Shown piece after piece: positions 34,432-44,949 of a stretch of DNA of 64,000 nt (within the stretch, counting starts at the first letter, position 1; each line of letters begins with the position of its first letter). The position numbers and the translations under genes were made by a program. This DNA is from Entonaema liquescens (taxonomy: Eukaryota > Ascomycota > Sordariomycetes > Xylariales > Xylariaceae). Below the pieces are notes generated by a model. It was given only the letters and a program-made list of their open reading frames with translations, was not told the DNA's origin and searched no databases. Where the stretch lies: positions 1-64,000 of the forward strand of contig CADCSX010000006.1 in NCBI GenBank assembly GCA_902805475.1, in the 5' to 3' direction.

Positions 34432-36002
34432 ATGAATGAATCGCGTCCGATTCTTATATACGCCGAACTTTTGTCGCGCATCCAAGGAGTTTCTGTTGCA
34501 TGCGAACTGTATACACCAACCTCACCAAATACTAGAGCGACTGTCTCATCTGATGGCTGGCTATTTACAATTAATCATGATGGCGTAGAGACATCCGTAC
34601 GTCTCCCAGGGCAGGTTGTTCCAATCGAACAACTCCCAATACAGAGCGTCGGCAAGAAACACCTTTCCTGTCGGTTACCTCTTGCCTCAAGTCTTGACCG
34701 CCATACCCTTTCCACGCCTGGGGATCAACCTGTTCCATGGTCCGCGACTGATCTTCTACCAGAGTCACCTATTGTGTGTCGAAGTTGTCGCACTATTATT
34801 GTCAAGCCCGGCCTCATTAAAGTATGGAAAGATCTGCCTAGCGAGAACTGGGCTGAGATGATGGAATTCTGGCATTGCCATAAACCGCATGATCACGGTC
34901 ACGAGCACGCTAATGGCTCTACTTCTAAAGCTTATGGTGCGAACTCTAGAATATCGGCCCAAGCTGGTGTCGGGTTTGTGGATCTTTCTTCTTTTCTACT
35001 ATCAGAGACCAATATATCTGCATCGGTCGTAAGTATCTCTCTCAACTGCTCGAGTCGGGTATATAGAAGGTGGCCAGGCCGGCATTTCAGCTCCTCAGTG
35101 GCATGGTTACCGATACTCATACCCCAGAATAACTTTTTTTTCCTAAACCGATATATAAGTGCCGAATCCTAGGTCTCGTCCTAGGGATTGGCATTTATGT
35201 ACTGGTGGATTCCTCTGTCTTTCACTAAGAATTTTCTTGGATGTGGAAATTCTGGGATTAACCAGAGGCACATCTCCCATAGTCTTTTAACCAAGTTAAA
35301 TTATTCCAGTTGAAGGTTTAGATGTGCTGCTAATGCGAACTTCTCTAGATAAGACAAGATGCAACCCGGTTAGAATCACACAGTGGATCAGAAGAGTGTG
35401 ATGGTGCACCTGGAGATATAGAATCTCCCAGCATAGAGCCTAAAAATATACCCATCAGCTGTGCATCCTGTAAGAACCAGTTAGGAATACTGAACGACCA
35501 AGGATCCGCGGTTACTCTGTTCAAGTGGCAGGTCTACGTGAATGAGCAGATTCCGCACAGCCCCAATAACTCACCTAATCTGTTTCACTGGGTCAGCTCT
35601 ATTCTCCTTGCGACAATAGCCCGCTCCGGCTGTTCAAAGTCCATCTTGCTACCCATGAAACTAAAACACGATCCAGCGCACGGTGTCCCCCAAGCAAATG
35701 GAACACACCAATCTCTATTACATATATGGGTTTTTAATGACATCTCTTTTTCATCCACAGGAGAGGGAAGATCACCTATCAAAGCCGCGAAGGTGTTTTA
35801 CCGCATAGTTAGTCAAGGCGAAGCAGATAAATTACTTGACTCCATGGTATCAGACGTGCAAGATATCACTCTACCGGCTGACGCAATCGAGAAGGTAAAG
35901 GACATCCTAGACAGTAACAACCATTTGTTGCCTCAAAGTGATCGCCAGTTTAAAGACTGGAAAGTCAGCCTTCTAGAGAAATGGGAAGCAAGAGACGGGT
36001 AG
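34432..36002 (+). CDS. UBE3D-like E3 ligase (HECT-like E2-binding protein)
   Basis: Two exons, 34432-35028 and 35349-36002, giving 416 aa. The donor is GTAAGT. The acceptor is TTCTCTAG, preceded by a good branch site TGCTAATGC about 20 nt upstream. The 320-nt intron is long for this organism and contains an inverted repeat (35148-35205). Features of the UBE3D / HECT_2 family are the paired cysteines VCRSCRTIIVKP, the EFWHCHKPHDHGHEH metal-binding-like segment and a second pair SCASCKNQLGIL. A C-terminal region includes LFKWQVYV and IWVFNDISFSS. Relatives bind E2 enzymes, and human UBE3D affects cyclin B and CPSF73. The exon 2 start was chosen by frame and branch site; a small extra exon inside the intron is possible. 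Confidence 0.78.
35148..35205. repeat. Imperfect inverted repeat inside UBE3D intron
   Basis: The left arm begins at 35148 and ends in GCCGAATCCTAGG (35173). The right arm begins CCTAGGGATTGGC (35180) and continues to about 35205. The arms are about 26 nt, separated by 6 nt, with several mismatches and one single-base bulge, so the transcript could form a hairpin. Confidence 0.5.
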
Positions 36003-36537
36003 AGACTACTTAGCAAGGACTAAGTTATGCAGATTACGGCCTCGTTACGCGACGTGTATCTTGCAAGATATTCACCATGGCCAAAGCCCCATAGTCATGA
36101 ATCCAACGAGCTACGGAGAACGACCTACGAGTCTAAACATGGTGACTTATTCATGTATTGAGATTCGCCCTGGTCTCGTAGAAGAGAGTTATAAAAAAAA
36201 AACCTTGTGAGGCTTACATGAAAAGGAGTCTAGGACCCAGTGCTAGTTTTTAGATTAGATTAGGGGTAGGTTAGTGATAGGTCAATAACCAACTACTTTT
36301 ACCAATTCATAGATGACAGTTGTGGCTCTTCCATTATCATAATCTATGTTCAAATATTTTCTAAGCTCCTACACTTTGCCAATATGCCGGACTACCATAA
36401 AAGGTGTCACAAGATGTTGCAAGGCTAGTATTGGAAATATAGTTTCTTTTGACTAATGCACAAGGTGTTTATAAACACAGGAGGGGACAAAAGAGATCTT
36501 TGTCTGCGCCATGGAGTATCTGTCTAAACTGACTTGT
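36003..36537. other. Convergent 3' intergenic region
   Basis: About 535 bp between the 3' ends of the UBE3D-like gene and ATP4, which face each other. Nothing else was recognised. It presumably holds two terminators and 3' UTRs. Confidence 0.5.
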
Positions 36538-37380
36538 CTATTGAGCCTTGGAGGACACAATTCCTGGAAATTTGTTAACGCGTGTGATGACACTAGGTGG
36601 GACAACTCTTACTCTCTACGTCGGCAACGCTTTGTTGCAGGATTTGCTGGAGAGCCTTGGGGTTCTCTAACTCCTTCTTTACCTTAGCAATAATCGACTC
36701 GGCCAATTCCTTCTGCTGGCGCTGCTTGACCTGGCTTTCGTATCGCACCCACGAATCCAAAACCGACTTGGCCTCTGCCGCGAGAGCAGTGGTTTGCTCG
36801 AGCTCGTATGCTTGGGCCTCGAGCTTAGCAGTCTCCTTGGAAACCTCGAAAAGAGATTTGGTAATGTCGACAACACCCCCCATCTGCTGAACATTCTCGA
36901 TGCGGTTCTTAACGGCCTGGGTGTGGTCGGCACGCGCGGCATTCAGAATGTTCTTGATCTTCTCGTTCTGCGCCTCGGCCCATTGCCTGTACATGGGTCC
37001 ACCATACTTGATCAAAGCACCCCAAACGCTGAGCAGACAGAAAGCGACAACGGTTTCCTCGTTCACGACGTAGTACTCATTGCTAATGGCGTAGATGGAC
37101 AGGCCGGCGGCGGAGGAGAGGATGGCGCTCTTGGAAATGAGAGAGTTGCCAGGCAGAGAGTCAATGATAGACTGTGCCTTCACCTTAGGTTCGGGAACGT
37201 TAGACGCCGGTCGGGTAGCGGTCAATGCGGTAGTGACTGCGGGAAGAGTTCGCGAAGGGACTGACGGCCGTAGACGGGCGGCTCCTAGAAATTCGCCATA
37301 AGTTCCACCTTGGCCTAATTAAAATAGTAACAGCAATGCGAAAACTTACCGAAGGCACGAGTAGCCAAGCGGGAGGCCAT
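36538..37380 (-). CDS. atp4: Mitochondrial ATP synthase subunit 4 (b subunit)
   Basis: Minus strand, three exons: 37380-37350 (31 nt), 37314-36613 and 36563-36538 (26 nt). The last splice replaces a spurious end (KSCPT) with the family-typical end ADVERIVSSKAQ. The total is 252 aa, the usual size. Residues 1-45 form a basic mitochondrial presequence (MASRLATRAFG...). Around 75-115 are the two membrane helices (LSIYAISNEYYVVNEETVVA, FCLLSVWGALIKYGGPMY). The remainder is the long charged helix of the peripheral stalk of F1Fo-ATP synthase in the inner membrane. The first intron is very short (35 nt). A second AG six nt downstream would give a 41-nt intron and delete two residues. Divergent from NOC4. 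Confidence 0.9.
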
Positions 37381-37745
37381 TTTGAGATTAATGACAAGAG
37401 GAAAACGGATTCGGGTGAGAGGAGATGGGAGTAATTATTGCTTGTCTGGAGCTTCGGGAATTGAAGTCGATGAGGTTTTAACGGAACTTGCACTTAACCC
37501 AGTTGAACCCTCAACCCAGTTCAACCGACTTCCGTGATTGGCCAATCAAGCACGTGATTCACCCATAATGCCCCCACTTCAGATCCGATTTTAGCACTAT
37601 TTGGGGTCAGCCTTGCATTATTCTTCCCTCGAGGCTGTTAACAATTTAACTTTTTTTTTTTTTTTATAATCCCTACCTCTCTTCATTCCAACGCCTGCGA
37701 CGTCGCTTAGTTATTTAGTTTGCCCACATAGGTAGCTACGCGACA
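37381..37745. promoter_or_regulatory. Divergent promoter, ATP4/NOC4
   Basis: 365 bp between the ATP4 and NOC4 start codons, with a poly-T tract at 37651-37665 and pyrimidine-rich sequence after it. Poly(dA:dT) tracts are common nucleosome-free promoter elements in fungi. Confidence 0.55.
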
Positions 37746-39492
37746 ATGTCGGAATCCGTTACTGAGGAATCCCTGAAGAGGAAGCGATCGAAAGTTTCCG
37801 AAAAGGCAAATAAACGAGCCAAACCAGAGGATAAGGATAGCGATAGCGACGAACGTGATCCCCAAGCTGAGATCTTGCGACTCGAAAATGAGATACTAGA
37901 GTCCAAGAAGAATTACAACAACATAACAACTCTTCTTTACCTTGCGCAAGAAGGCGACGATGATGATTCAACTCAGCTTGCAGTAGTCTCGCTATGTAGA
38001 GTATTTCTACGTCTGTTTGCGTCGGGAAACTTAGCAAGACGAAATGGGCAATCAGAAAAGGATATCGTAGTCGTGCAGTGGCTTAAGAAAAGGCTTGGGG
38101 ATTATAAGGAGATTATACTCTCAGCATTGAGTCAAGAGGGTACTGCCTCTACTGCGCTGACTCTAGCTATGCGCATCTTGCAAGCTGAGGGCAAACACAC
38201 AAACGACAAGGATGAATACAATTTCCCAAAAGGCTTCCTCAGAGACGTGGTGGAAGTGATTATCTTGAGCAAATCTGAAGACATTAGGGAAGAGTTTTGT
38301 GAGAAGTTTTTGGGCGAATATGCAGATATACGTTTCTATACGTTCAAAGCTCTGAAGTACGTGATTGCCTTCTCTTAGCAACGCGCTTATACTAACCCAT
38401 ATACAGAGATATACTTTCTGAAGAACCCTCAGTATCATCTAAAGAAGCCCTATTCGATAATGTGTTCGACCTACTATCATTCTTTGAGGACGTTCCGTCT
38501 TCTACTGCGGAGATGGGTGACTTTTATATTGACGCACCGAAAAAGAAATCCCATCCTGTCATATCCCTCAACCAACAGAAGAAGCAAGCCCAAGAAGCTT
38601 GGATAGCGTTGCTTGACCTAGGCCCCGACCGTGAACAAAGGAAAAAAGTACTTCAAATCATGGCCAGGTCTATTGCCCCGTGGTTCACCAAACCGGAGCT
38701 TCTGATGGACTTCCTAACAGATTCGTACAACTCCGGAGGCGCAATTTCTCTCCTAGCTCTATCGGGAGTCTTCTATCTCATACAGGAGCGGAACCTAGAC
38801 TATCCCTCGTTCTATCGGAAGTTGTACTCATTGCTGGATGCAAATATCCTACATTCGAAACATCGGTCCAGGTTTTTCCGGCTGTTAGACACATTCCTCT
38901 CCTCCACGCATCTTCCCGCCGTCCTAGTCGCGAGTTTCATCAAGCGAATCACGAGGCTGTGCCTCAACGCCCCCCCTGCTGCCATCGTTGTAGTCATACC
39001 CTGGATTTATAATCTATTCAAAAAGCACCCGCTTTGCACGTTCATGATGCATCGCGTGCCTAGGTCACCGGAAGAGAAAGAGGCGTTGGAAAGTGAAGGG
39101 ATGGCCGACCCGTTCATTGCGGACGAAGAAGACCCAATGGAGACTCGCGCCATTGATAGCTGCTTATGGGAGGTCGTTCAGCTGCAGTCACACTATCACC
39201 CGAACGTCGCGACTATCGCGAAAATAGTATCGGAGCAATTCACTAAGCAGTCCTACAACCTCGAGGATTTCCTAGACCATTCGTATAGCAGCGTAAGTAA
39301 CATGTGCCACCGTCCCACACACTAGTTTTGCCCCTGCTTACGTATATCTAGCTACTTGATGCGGAACTATCCAAACAAGTCAAAAAGGCTCCTGTTGTGG
39401 AGTTTATGATACCCAAAAAAGTGTTCCTCCCTCAGGATCTAGACTCGGGGGTAGAGGACAATCTTCTGGCGAAACTCTGGGACTTTCAATGA
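37746..39492 (+). CDS. noc4: Nucleolar complex protein Noc4
   Basis: Three exons, 37746-38356, 38407-39292, 39352-39492; introns are 50 and 59 nt. The joins restore ALKDILSEEP and YSSLLDAELSKQ. The protein is 545 aa. The N-terminus is basic and Lys/Arg-rich, suiting nucleolar localisation. The C-terminal half carries the CBF/Mak21 (Noc) domain, with the hallmark LSGVFYLIQERNLDYPSFYR and KLYSLLDANILHSKHR, followed by LCLNAPPAAIVVVIPWIYNL. The end FMIPKKVFLP..LLAKLWDFQ is also typical. Noc4 with Nop14 is needed for 40S ribosomal subunit maturation and export. The gene is complete. Confidence 0.92.
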
Positions 39493-39579
39493 TCGCCGCT
39501 TTGACGTCTGAGATCGTCTCGGAGTGTGCGTCACGTAAACCTGGAATTATCGGCAGCTACCCTTCTATTATTGCTAGGT

Positions 39580-40135
39580 TCGATATTATTACGGATATCT
39601 ATCCAGGGATCCTCACGCCATCGATTCGATGGAGAGCCAACCGCGGGTCGATGCCGAGGAGACGGATTCGATCTGACTACGGAGGCACTCACCGCCTCGA
39701 CCAACTAAATATATGTTGCCACTGTCGCGCTCCATATTCTCCGCTCGGGATCGCGAGATTTTGTCAAGAATTTGCCATTGTACTTCGCGGTTTCTTGCGA
39801 CTTCGTACTACCACAGCGGTACCACTCACGTACCTCAGCGCAAGGTACTGGATGACAGCCCGTTTGATCTTTGAATTTGCTTCGACGCGCAGCCTCAGAA
39901 CTCCACTTTGCACTACGTAACGCGGAGTGGAGAAAAAAACGCTATTCCAGATGTTCGAGTTGGGCGAGAAGTTCGTTTCAGAACGCTGAAGTTTGAGGGA
40001 GATGAGTGGTCGAAATGCGTAGGAAGGATTCAACTATATATCGAATATATTACTATCAAAGAAACTTCCTGGTCTGAACTCCAAGCCTGCGTAGGCTTTC
40101 CCGAACTATCGGGGCTACACCGCCATGTTGGCTGA
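39580..40135 (+). pseudogene. Possible decayed coding sequence
   Basis: One + frame runs from about 39580 to 40135 with only two internal stops, both TGA (near 39672 and 39872), each of which could derive from CGA by C to T. The translated stretch includes SARDREILSRICHCTSRFL and the most protein-like part, DVRVGREVRFRTLKFEGDEW. I recognise no family. It begins just after NOC4 and may be a relic or chance. A T-run follows at 40255-40273. Confidence 0.3.
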
Positions 40136-40289
40136 GTCCTAACATAGCATTCCTTAGAGCAAACGCAAACTTCAGATCAACTTGGCAGAATGAAATAGCA
40201 TTTGCAAGGAGAGCAACGGAACATCAACGTCGCTTTGCCCTGGTGTGACAAATATTTTTTTTTTTTTTTTTTTAGACGTGACTCATGAC

Positions 40290-41240
40290 ACTCCCCTTTT
40301 AGGCATGCTACAAGCGATTATCGGGGTCCTGGTGGTTGAACGTAATGCCGCATGTGGCTAGTGGAGCCTGACGGTACCTTACTGACGAGTCGCGATGAAG
40401 CTGCAGGTCTCCGATGAAAAGTTAGATCTGAGAAACGGCTATGAAGTATGTAGGCCGCTTAATAGACCCGATGGCCATCGTATCTCTCCGAACACGTCCA
40501 TATCAGCAGCATAAACAATCGCAACGAACAATTGAACACCTTGGACAGGTGCGCCCGATCATGCTTAGGATCATCTCAAAAATCGACATATTCATATCGA
40601 TGGCTCCATGACGCCCTGGTTTTTCTTTCATCCCTTTGGGCAGGAATGGTGGTTTCGTATTTGACTATCTGCCATAGTACTCCATACTGGGATCGATGAT
40701 TTTGAAGCTGGTTGGTTGGAAATGCCACTCACCGCTGCTTACGAACTATCCCTTTTCGGAATTGGGAGTCCCCGACTGGCGCACATGTCTTGCACAGTTA
40801 AACTTAGTGTTCTCCATCAACCCCAAATTCGTCCTCTCACCACCTTCAGATCGTACCAGAAGGGGATGTGATCCATCTTATGTGCGACTGGCCGCATGAA
40901 AGCCGGCCCGCTAGGTGTCACAGTAGCTGCATGTATGAAGTTCGTGCCTAACCAAGAGCTATTCCAATCTGAGCAAGTGCTCAAAAGCCTTGAGGTCTCG
41001 TCGGTATCCCGGAATAAGAACCACAGTCGGTGTAGATAGTACGATTCGATTGAGCTCCGGTCCAACCAAGACGGCCTGTTTCATCCACACCGCGTCGCGC
41101 CCGGGAGCAGTGGTGAGGTCGCTGGTGCGTCATTGAAGTAGAGAAGGCCTAAAAGCTGTCGGCGCTCCTTGTTTTGATCTAGAATCGTCCGGTTCATATT
41201 CAACCGGTTTGTACTCAGTATTGCGTATCGCGGATAGAGT
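40290..41240 (-). pseudogene. Decayed coding relic, unidentified
   Basis: The minus strand carries coherent peptide stretches in shifting frames, such as PTVVLIPGYRRDLKAFEHLL (about 40960-41020), GTNFIHAATVTPSGPAFMRP (about 40900), GAIDMNMSIFEMILSMIGRT (about 40560-40620) and GITFNHQDPDNRL (about 40320). They are interrupted by stops, several being TAG or TAA where CAG or CAA is a natural ancestor. It looks like one broken gene. I cannot name the family. Confidence 0.4.
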
Positions 41241-41639
41241 AGAAACGCGCTGCGCCAAGCGTGGCCTGGCTCTCAGCCGACCCGCAAGAGCTTGCTTCAT
41301 TCATAGCCAATCACTCAGACGAGGCGAACGCTTCAGCATGAAGTAGCAGCAGAATACACGTGCGTTGAAACTCTCCCTCGCGCTTCTTTCCCTCGGATTG
41401 AATCGACTAGAGCTGATTGATCATAAAGTTTTCACTCGTATCATTCAGGCGTCAATTGCATTACATTGCTGTCGCCAACGACTTATTCATCATTTCTCCG
41501 GTTGGCTGTCCCGGCTGCAAACACCCTGAGCCCATTACCACCAAACCTGGTTACGGTGGCTCGTAGAAAATACCTACTTGTACAGGTTCTTGGTGTTGAA
41601 TGACTATAACCGAAACGTCGGCCATGCCTATACTCTTCT

Positions 41640-41790
41640 CAAACTGGCTCCTCCTAATCTTTGCCTATAACAGAATCTGGCAATCCCTCCGATCAACCGT
41701 TCTCGTGATGCTTGCTTTAGTAAAATCTCAAACGGAGCCTCCACAAGGCTTTCATTAATTAAGCTGGTCAGGATCTACACCTGTACGTCA
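41640..41790 (-). pseudogene. Decayed coding relic, unidentified
   Basis: A minus-strand frame encodes a coherent stretch that includes LINESLVEAPFEILLKQASR and LIGGIARFCYRQRLGGASLR, flanked by TAG stops that could derive from CAG. It may belong to the same broken gene as the relics at 40290-41240 and 43385-43640. No family was recognised. Confidence 0.35.
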
Positions 41791-43384
41791 TCTAGGAGCG
41801 GACAATTTCCTGTTGGCTGCTCTGTGTTATTCCTTCTGCCGTATACGCGGTGGTGGCTGGGCGTGTTTTGATTGATTATTGCCGTTCCTAGTGTATTCGC
41901 GTCTCTCACGATACCGTTTAGTCGTTCAAGTTAGCATTCAAATCAGTACTGACTCCGAGAAGCTTGAATTCCAGAGAATTCTTCTAAAGTGCATTTTTTT
42001 TTCCCTACTAACATCTCTCCAATGCTCAATAGCGCATCTAGACCCTAGTTCCGGAAGACCCGCCGACCAACAGGGGGGAGCATGCCCCATCGTGTCAAAT
42101 CCGTTAGGAGGAGAGCTCGAAGGTTTTAGAAGATAGACCCATCGTCCGTGCTCAGACTTCCACGGCTTAACCCTTCTTATTCTTGGCTATTTTTAACGTT
42201 ATTTGACTAATATCGCCCTCACCGCAAGAATCCCGCGTGTAAACCTACCAACCAAGTCAAACTAGATATCTTTTCGGATTGGCTCATGATCGTGAAGAAT
42301 AACTAACGGACGAGGGGAACTCATCTAGTGTAGCCGTCACCGAACGGAGAACATCAATATTCTCCCAGGTAAATGTAGGCGCGCCGAGAGGTCATAGCAG
42401 AGTTACTTCGGAGCATGGGTGAGGCAAGATCGGCCCCAGGCTCCCGGTCTCGCTCCAATCTGACACTTGATACTACCGCCGTCCCGTTCCGAGATCTGAG
42501 CATGGTACCGTAGAGGAAGGTGTAGAGAGTAACATAGAGGGGTTCTTCAATGCAACGATCAGGTCGTTGCACTGTATGTAGTCGTGCCTATCTCGTGATC
42601 TACTGACAAACTGGGTATGGTGAACAGCGCCGCATAGCTTCCTAGCGGTCCTAGGTACAACGCGGTTAGTGTTTGCTTCACATTGAGATGCAGCTGGCAG
42701 TCATGGCATGACTGCAAGCTGTGAGAGCCTCGGATGCACAGGTGTCTGGCTGCAATCTTTATGTTTCTGTACCGGCTTTCAGTCGCTTTACAGCTTCAAA
42801 CGCAAACAACATCAGCAAGAACGGCGATGATCATGTGACACCAGTCGCACTAAACAGTTGAAAGAATTAGTATCCGAGCTCTTAGGTCTCCAGTAAGAAC
42901 TCGGGGAAGCACGTCGCGCTTTTGTATGGCGCAGCCTCGTCTCTGCGTCTGTATTGTATCTGGACATTCGTCATCTCACAGCGCTCATCGCAGTGAACCG
43001 TATCTTGGTATTTTGGGCACGACCCATAGCTACTCCAAAAACTGCTTTGACTAATGTACGGCTCGGGAAGTAAACTTCGCCGTTCGAAAGCAGGATACTA
43101 ACCGTTAGTCCATTGTATCGACAGATCCGGTGGACTCGTAAGTGCAATAATGCCTAGGCAAAAAAAAGATCTCTCGTCACCCCACCACAAGCTACTGAGC
43201 AATAGGATGCCCAAAACGAATTGAGCGTCTTGTTAGTGGGCGCCAGAAGCGTGCTCGTGGGTGCTGAGTGCATGTTCCCAGACCTTTAAGGTAGCAATTG
43301 CACCTAAGGCCATCGATGCCCAACCTGGCAGGGCTAACGACCGCTGGCCTATGAAATCCTTAGCTCACTCGTAAACGGTTACCG
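41791..43384. other. No intact gene recognised
   Basis: About 1.6 kb between relic stretches. Short frames only, such as 41879-42136 (+), none with a motif. It probably belongs to the same decayed gene region. Confidence 0.35.
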
Positions 43385-43640
43385 GTTCAAGCATCTAGCG
43401 CTGCCGCTTCTGGAAGACGATTGGTTTCGATGGACTCCAGAGCCGTCAGCATAGCAATCCATCTCGATTCTATTTGTCCGATCTATAACGCAGCCAGTCA
43501 GAGGTCGAGTAGCAAAGCTCCCACGGGCGTGTCCCTACTCATCTGTACGGGTTCTACAGTTATCCGTTGCCCTACCGTAACTAAAAAGTCCCTAGCTGCA
43601 AGAGCAGTGGCACCTATTCCCAGTGGCTAGAGGCATCGTA
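43385..43640 (-). pseudogene. Decayed coding relic, unidentified
   Basis: A minus-strand frame reads GIGATALAARDFLVTVGQRI, then VEPVQMSRDTPVGALLLDL, a TGA, a TAG, and then IESRWIAMLTALESIETNRL. It is clearly protein-like but broken by in-frame stops compatible with C to T changes. Family not recognised. Confidence 0.35.
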
Positions 43641-44949
43641 CAAGATCCCTGACTAACAAGAAAGTATAGCTCCCGTCCCAGGACAAAATCCACCCAACCG
43701 TATAGCTGGACTATCTTCTCATGGCTCCAAGATGCAAATCTGCTGGTTTCACAGACATTTTGGAGTCAAAAACGGCCGTCTCTCGCCAGTAAGGAAAAAG
43801 ACGGTGGGGAGATGCTTTCCTTGGCTGAGGATCAACCAGTGGCCCGGAACAGCATCCATCTCGCTACCACACCCCCGTACCGTTACCTACACAGCTACTA
43901 TGTACAAGAGAACAAGGGACGATACCCACGTCCTCCCACACACCATCACTGCACCCGCGAACCCAAGCAGAAGAGATGCCGTTCGTCAGTTGGTAAGTCT
44001 CATGGGCTTTCCTCTTCCCCACTACAATGCTTGAGTGACTTGACCCCCGTCCCCTTAGCACAAGCAAATCCTGAGAGTCAAAGAAGGACCTGACCATTTC
44101 TTGTTTAAGTACCCAGGCCCTTCCTCCACCCCCCATCCATATCGCCCCGACCATAAGGAAATAACTTATAAGAAAACATCTTGATTGTTGCTGAAGTTTT
44201 GAATCACGCGATTCCTAGCAGCATCTATTACAACCACCTCGTCCCCCTCTTCTTTACATTCGTTCTGTTTTACATATCTCTTGTAAGACGGGATTCAGGC
44301 CGACAATACCTGTACGACACACGAAGAATCACAAGAATTCCTCCTTAGCCGAAGAAGTTGTTGTAAGTTGTGTAGTAACACACTCCCAATTTCTTATTTT
44401 TTTTTCCCTTTAAATTTTTTTTTTTTTTTTTTTCTTTTTAAAGTTGCCGGACCTCCTCTGCCCTCCTACCCTGCAAGTCTCTCCCGCCGCCACCATTGCA
44501 ACCAAATATTACCACCATCTAGCTTACCACTTACACCTCCAAACCCGATCAACCTCTTATCGCTCCCATTAATCATTGCAACATCCCCTCCCCTCCTCCC
44601 ATTGCATTGTCTCTCTCGCACATACTCCCGCATACATGCACACATACACAGACACATCTACAGACACACACATACACACACATATACTCTTAATCATCGT
44701 CTCGAAGCATCTCGTTGTTCCAATTTGAGACTCGATTTTGAAGAAAGAGGAGACAGAGAGTAGTCTATCAACGGCCCACCGCTACTAGTCATAATCATTC
44801 ACCGCTCGATGCACTAACCATACATCCCTGCAGAACAGAGCCAACCTCTTCGACTATTCTATACACAACCTGCAGAGTTCCTAACTCTCGCTTCTCTTCC
44901 AAGACACACACCACATTCACACACACACACACACACACACAGACCAGCA
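43641..44949 (+). promoter_or_regulatory. Upstream region and leader of the bZIP gene
   Basis: No gene is supported here. From about 44200 the + strand becomes pyrimidine-rich, with a T-run at 44415-44433, CT-rich stretches to 44630, and CA-rich sequence at 44637-44690. A (CA)n microsatellite at 44918-44941 ends nine nt before the bZIP start codon. This fits a long, structured 5' leader of a regulatory gene, possibly with short upstream frames. Confidence 0.5.

Noticed and set aside
36593..37225. ATP4 ending in KSCPT at 36593
   Set aside because: Splicing at 36612/36564 restores the conserved family C-terminus, so the 36593 stop is intronic.
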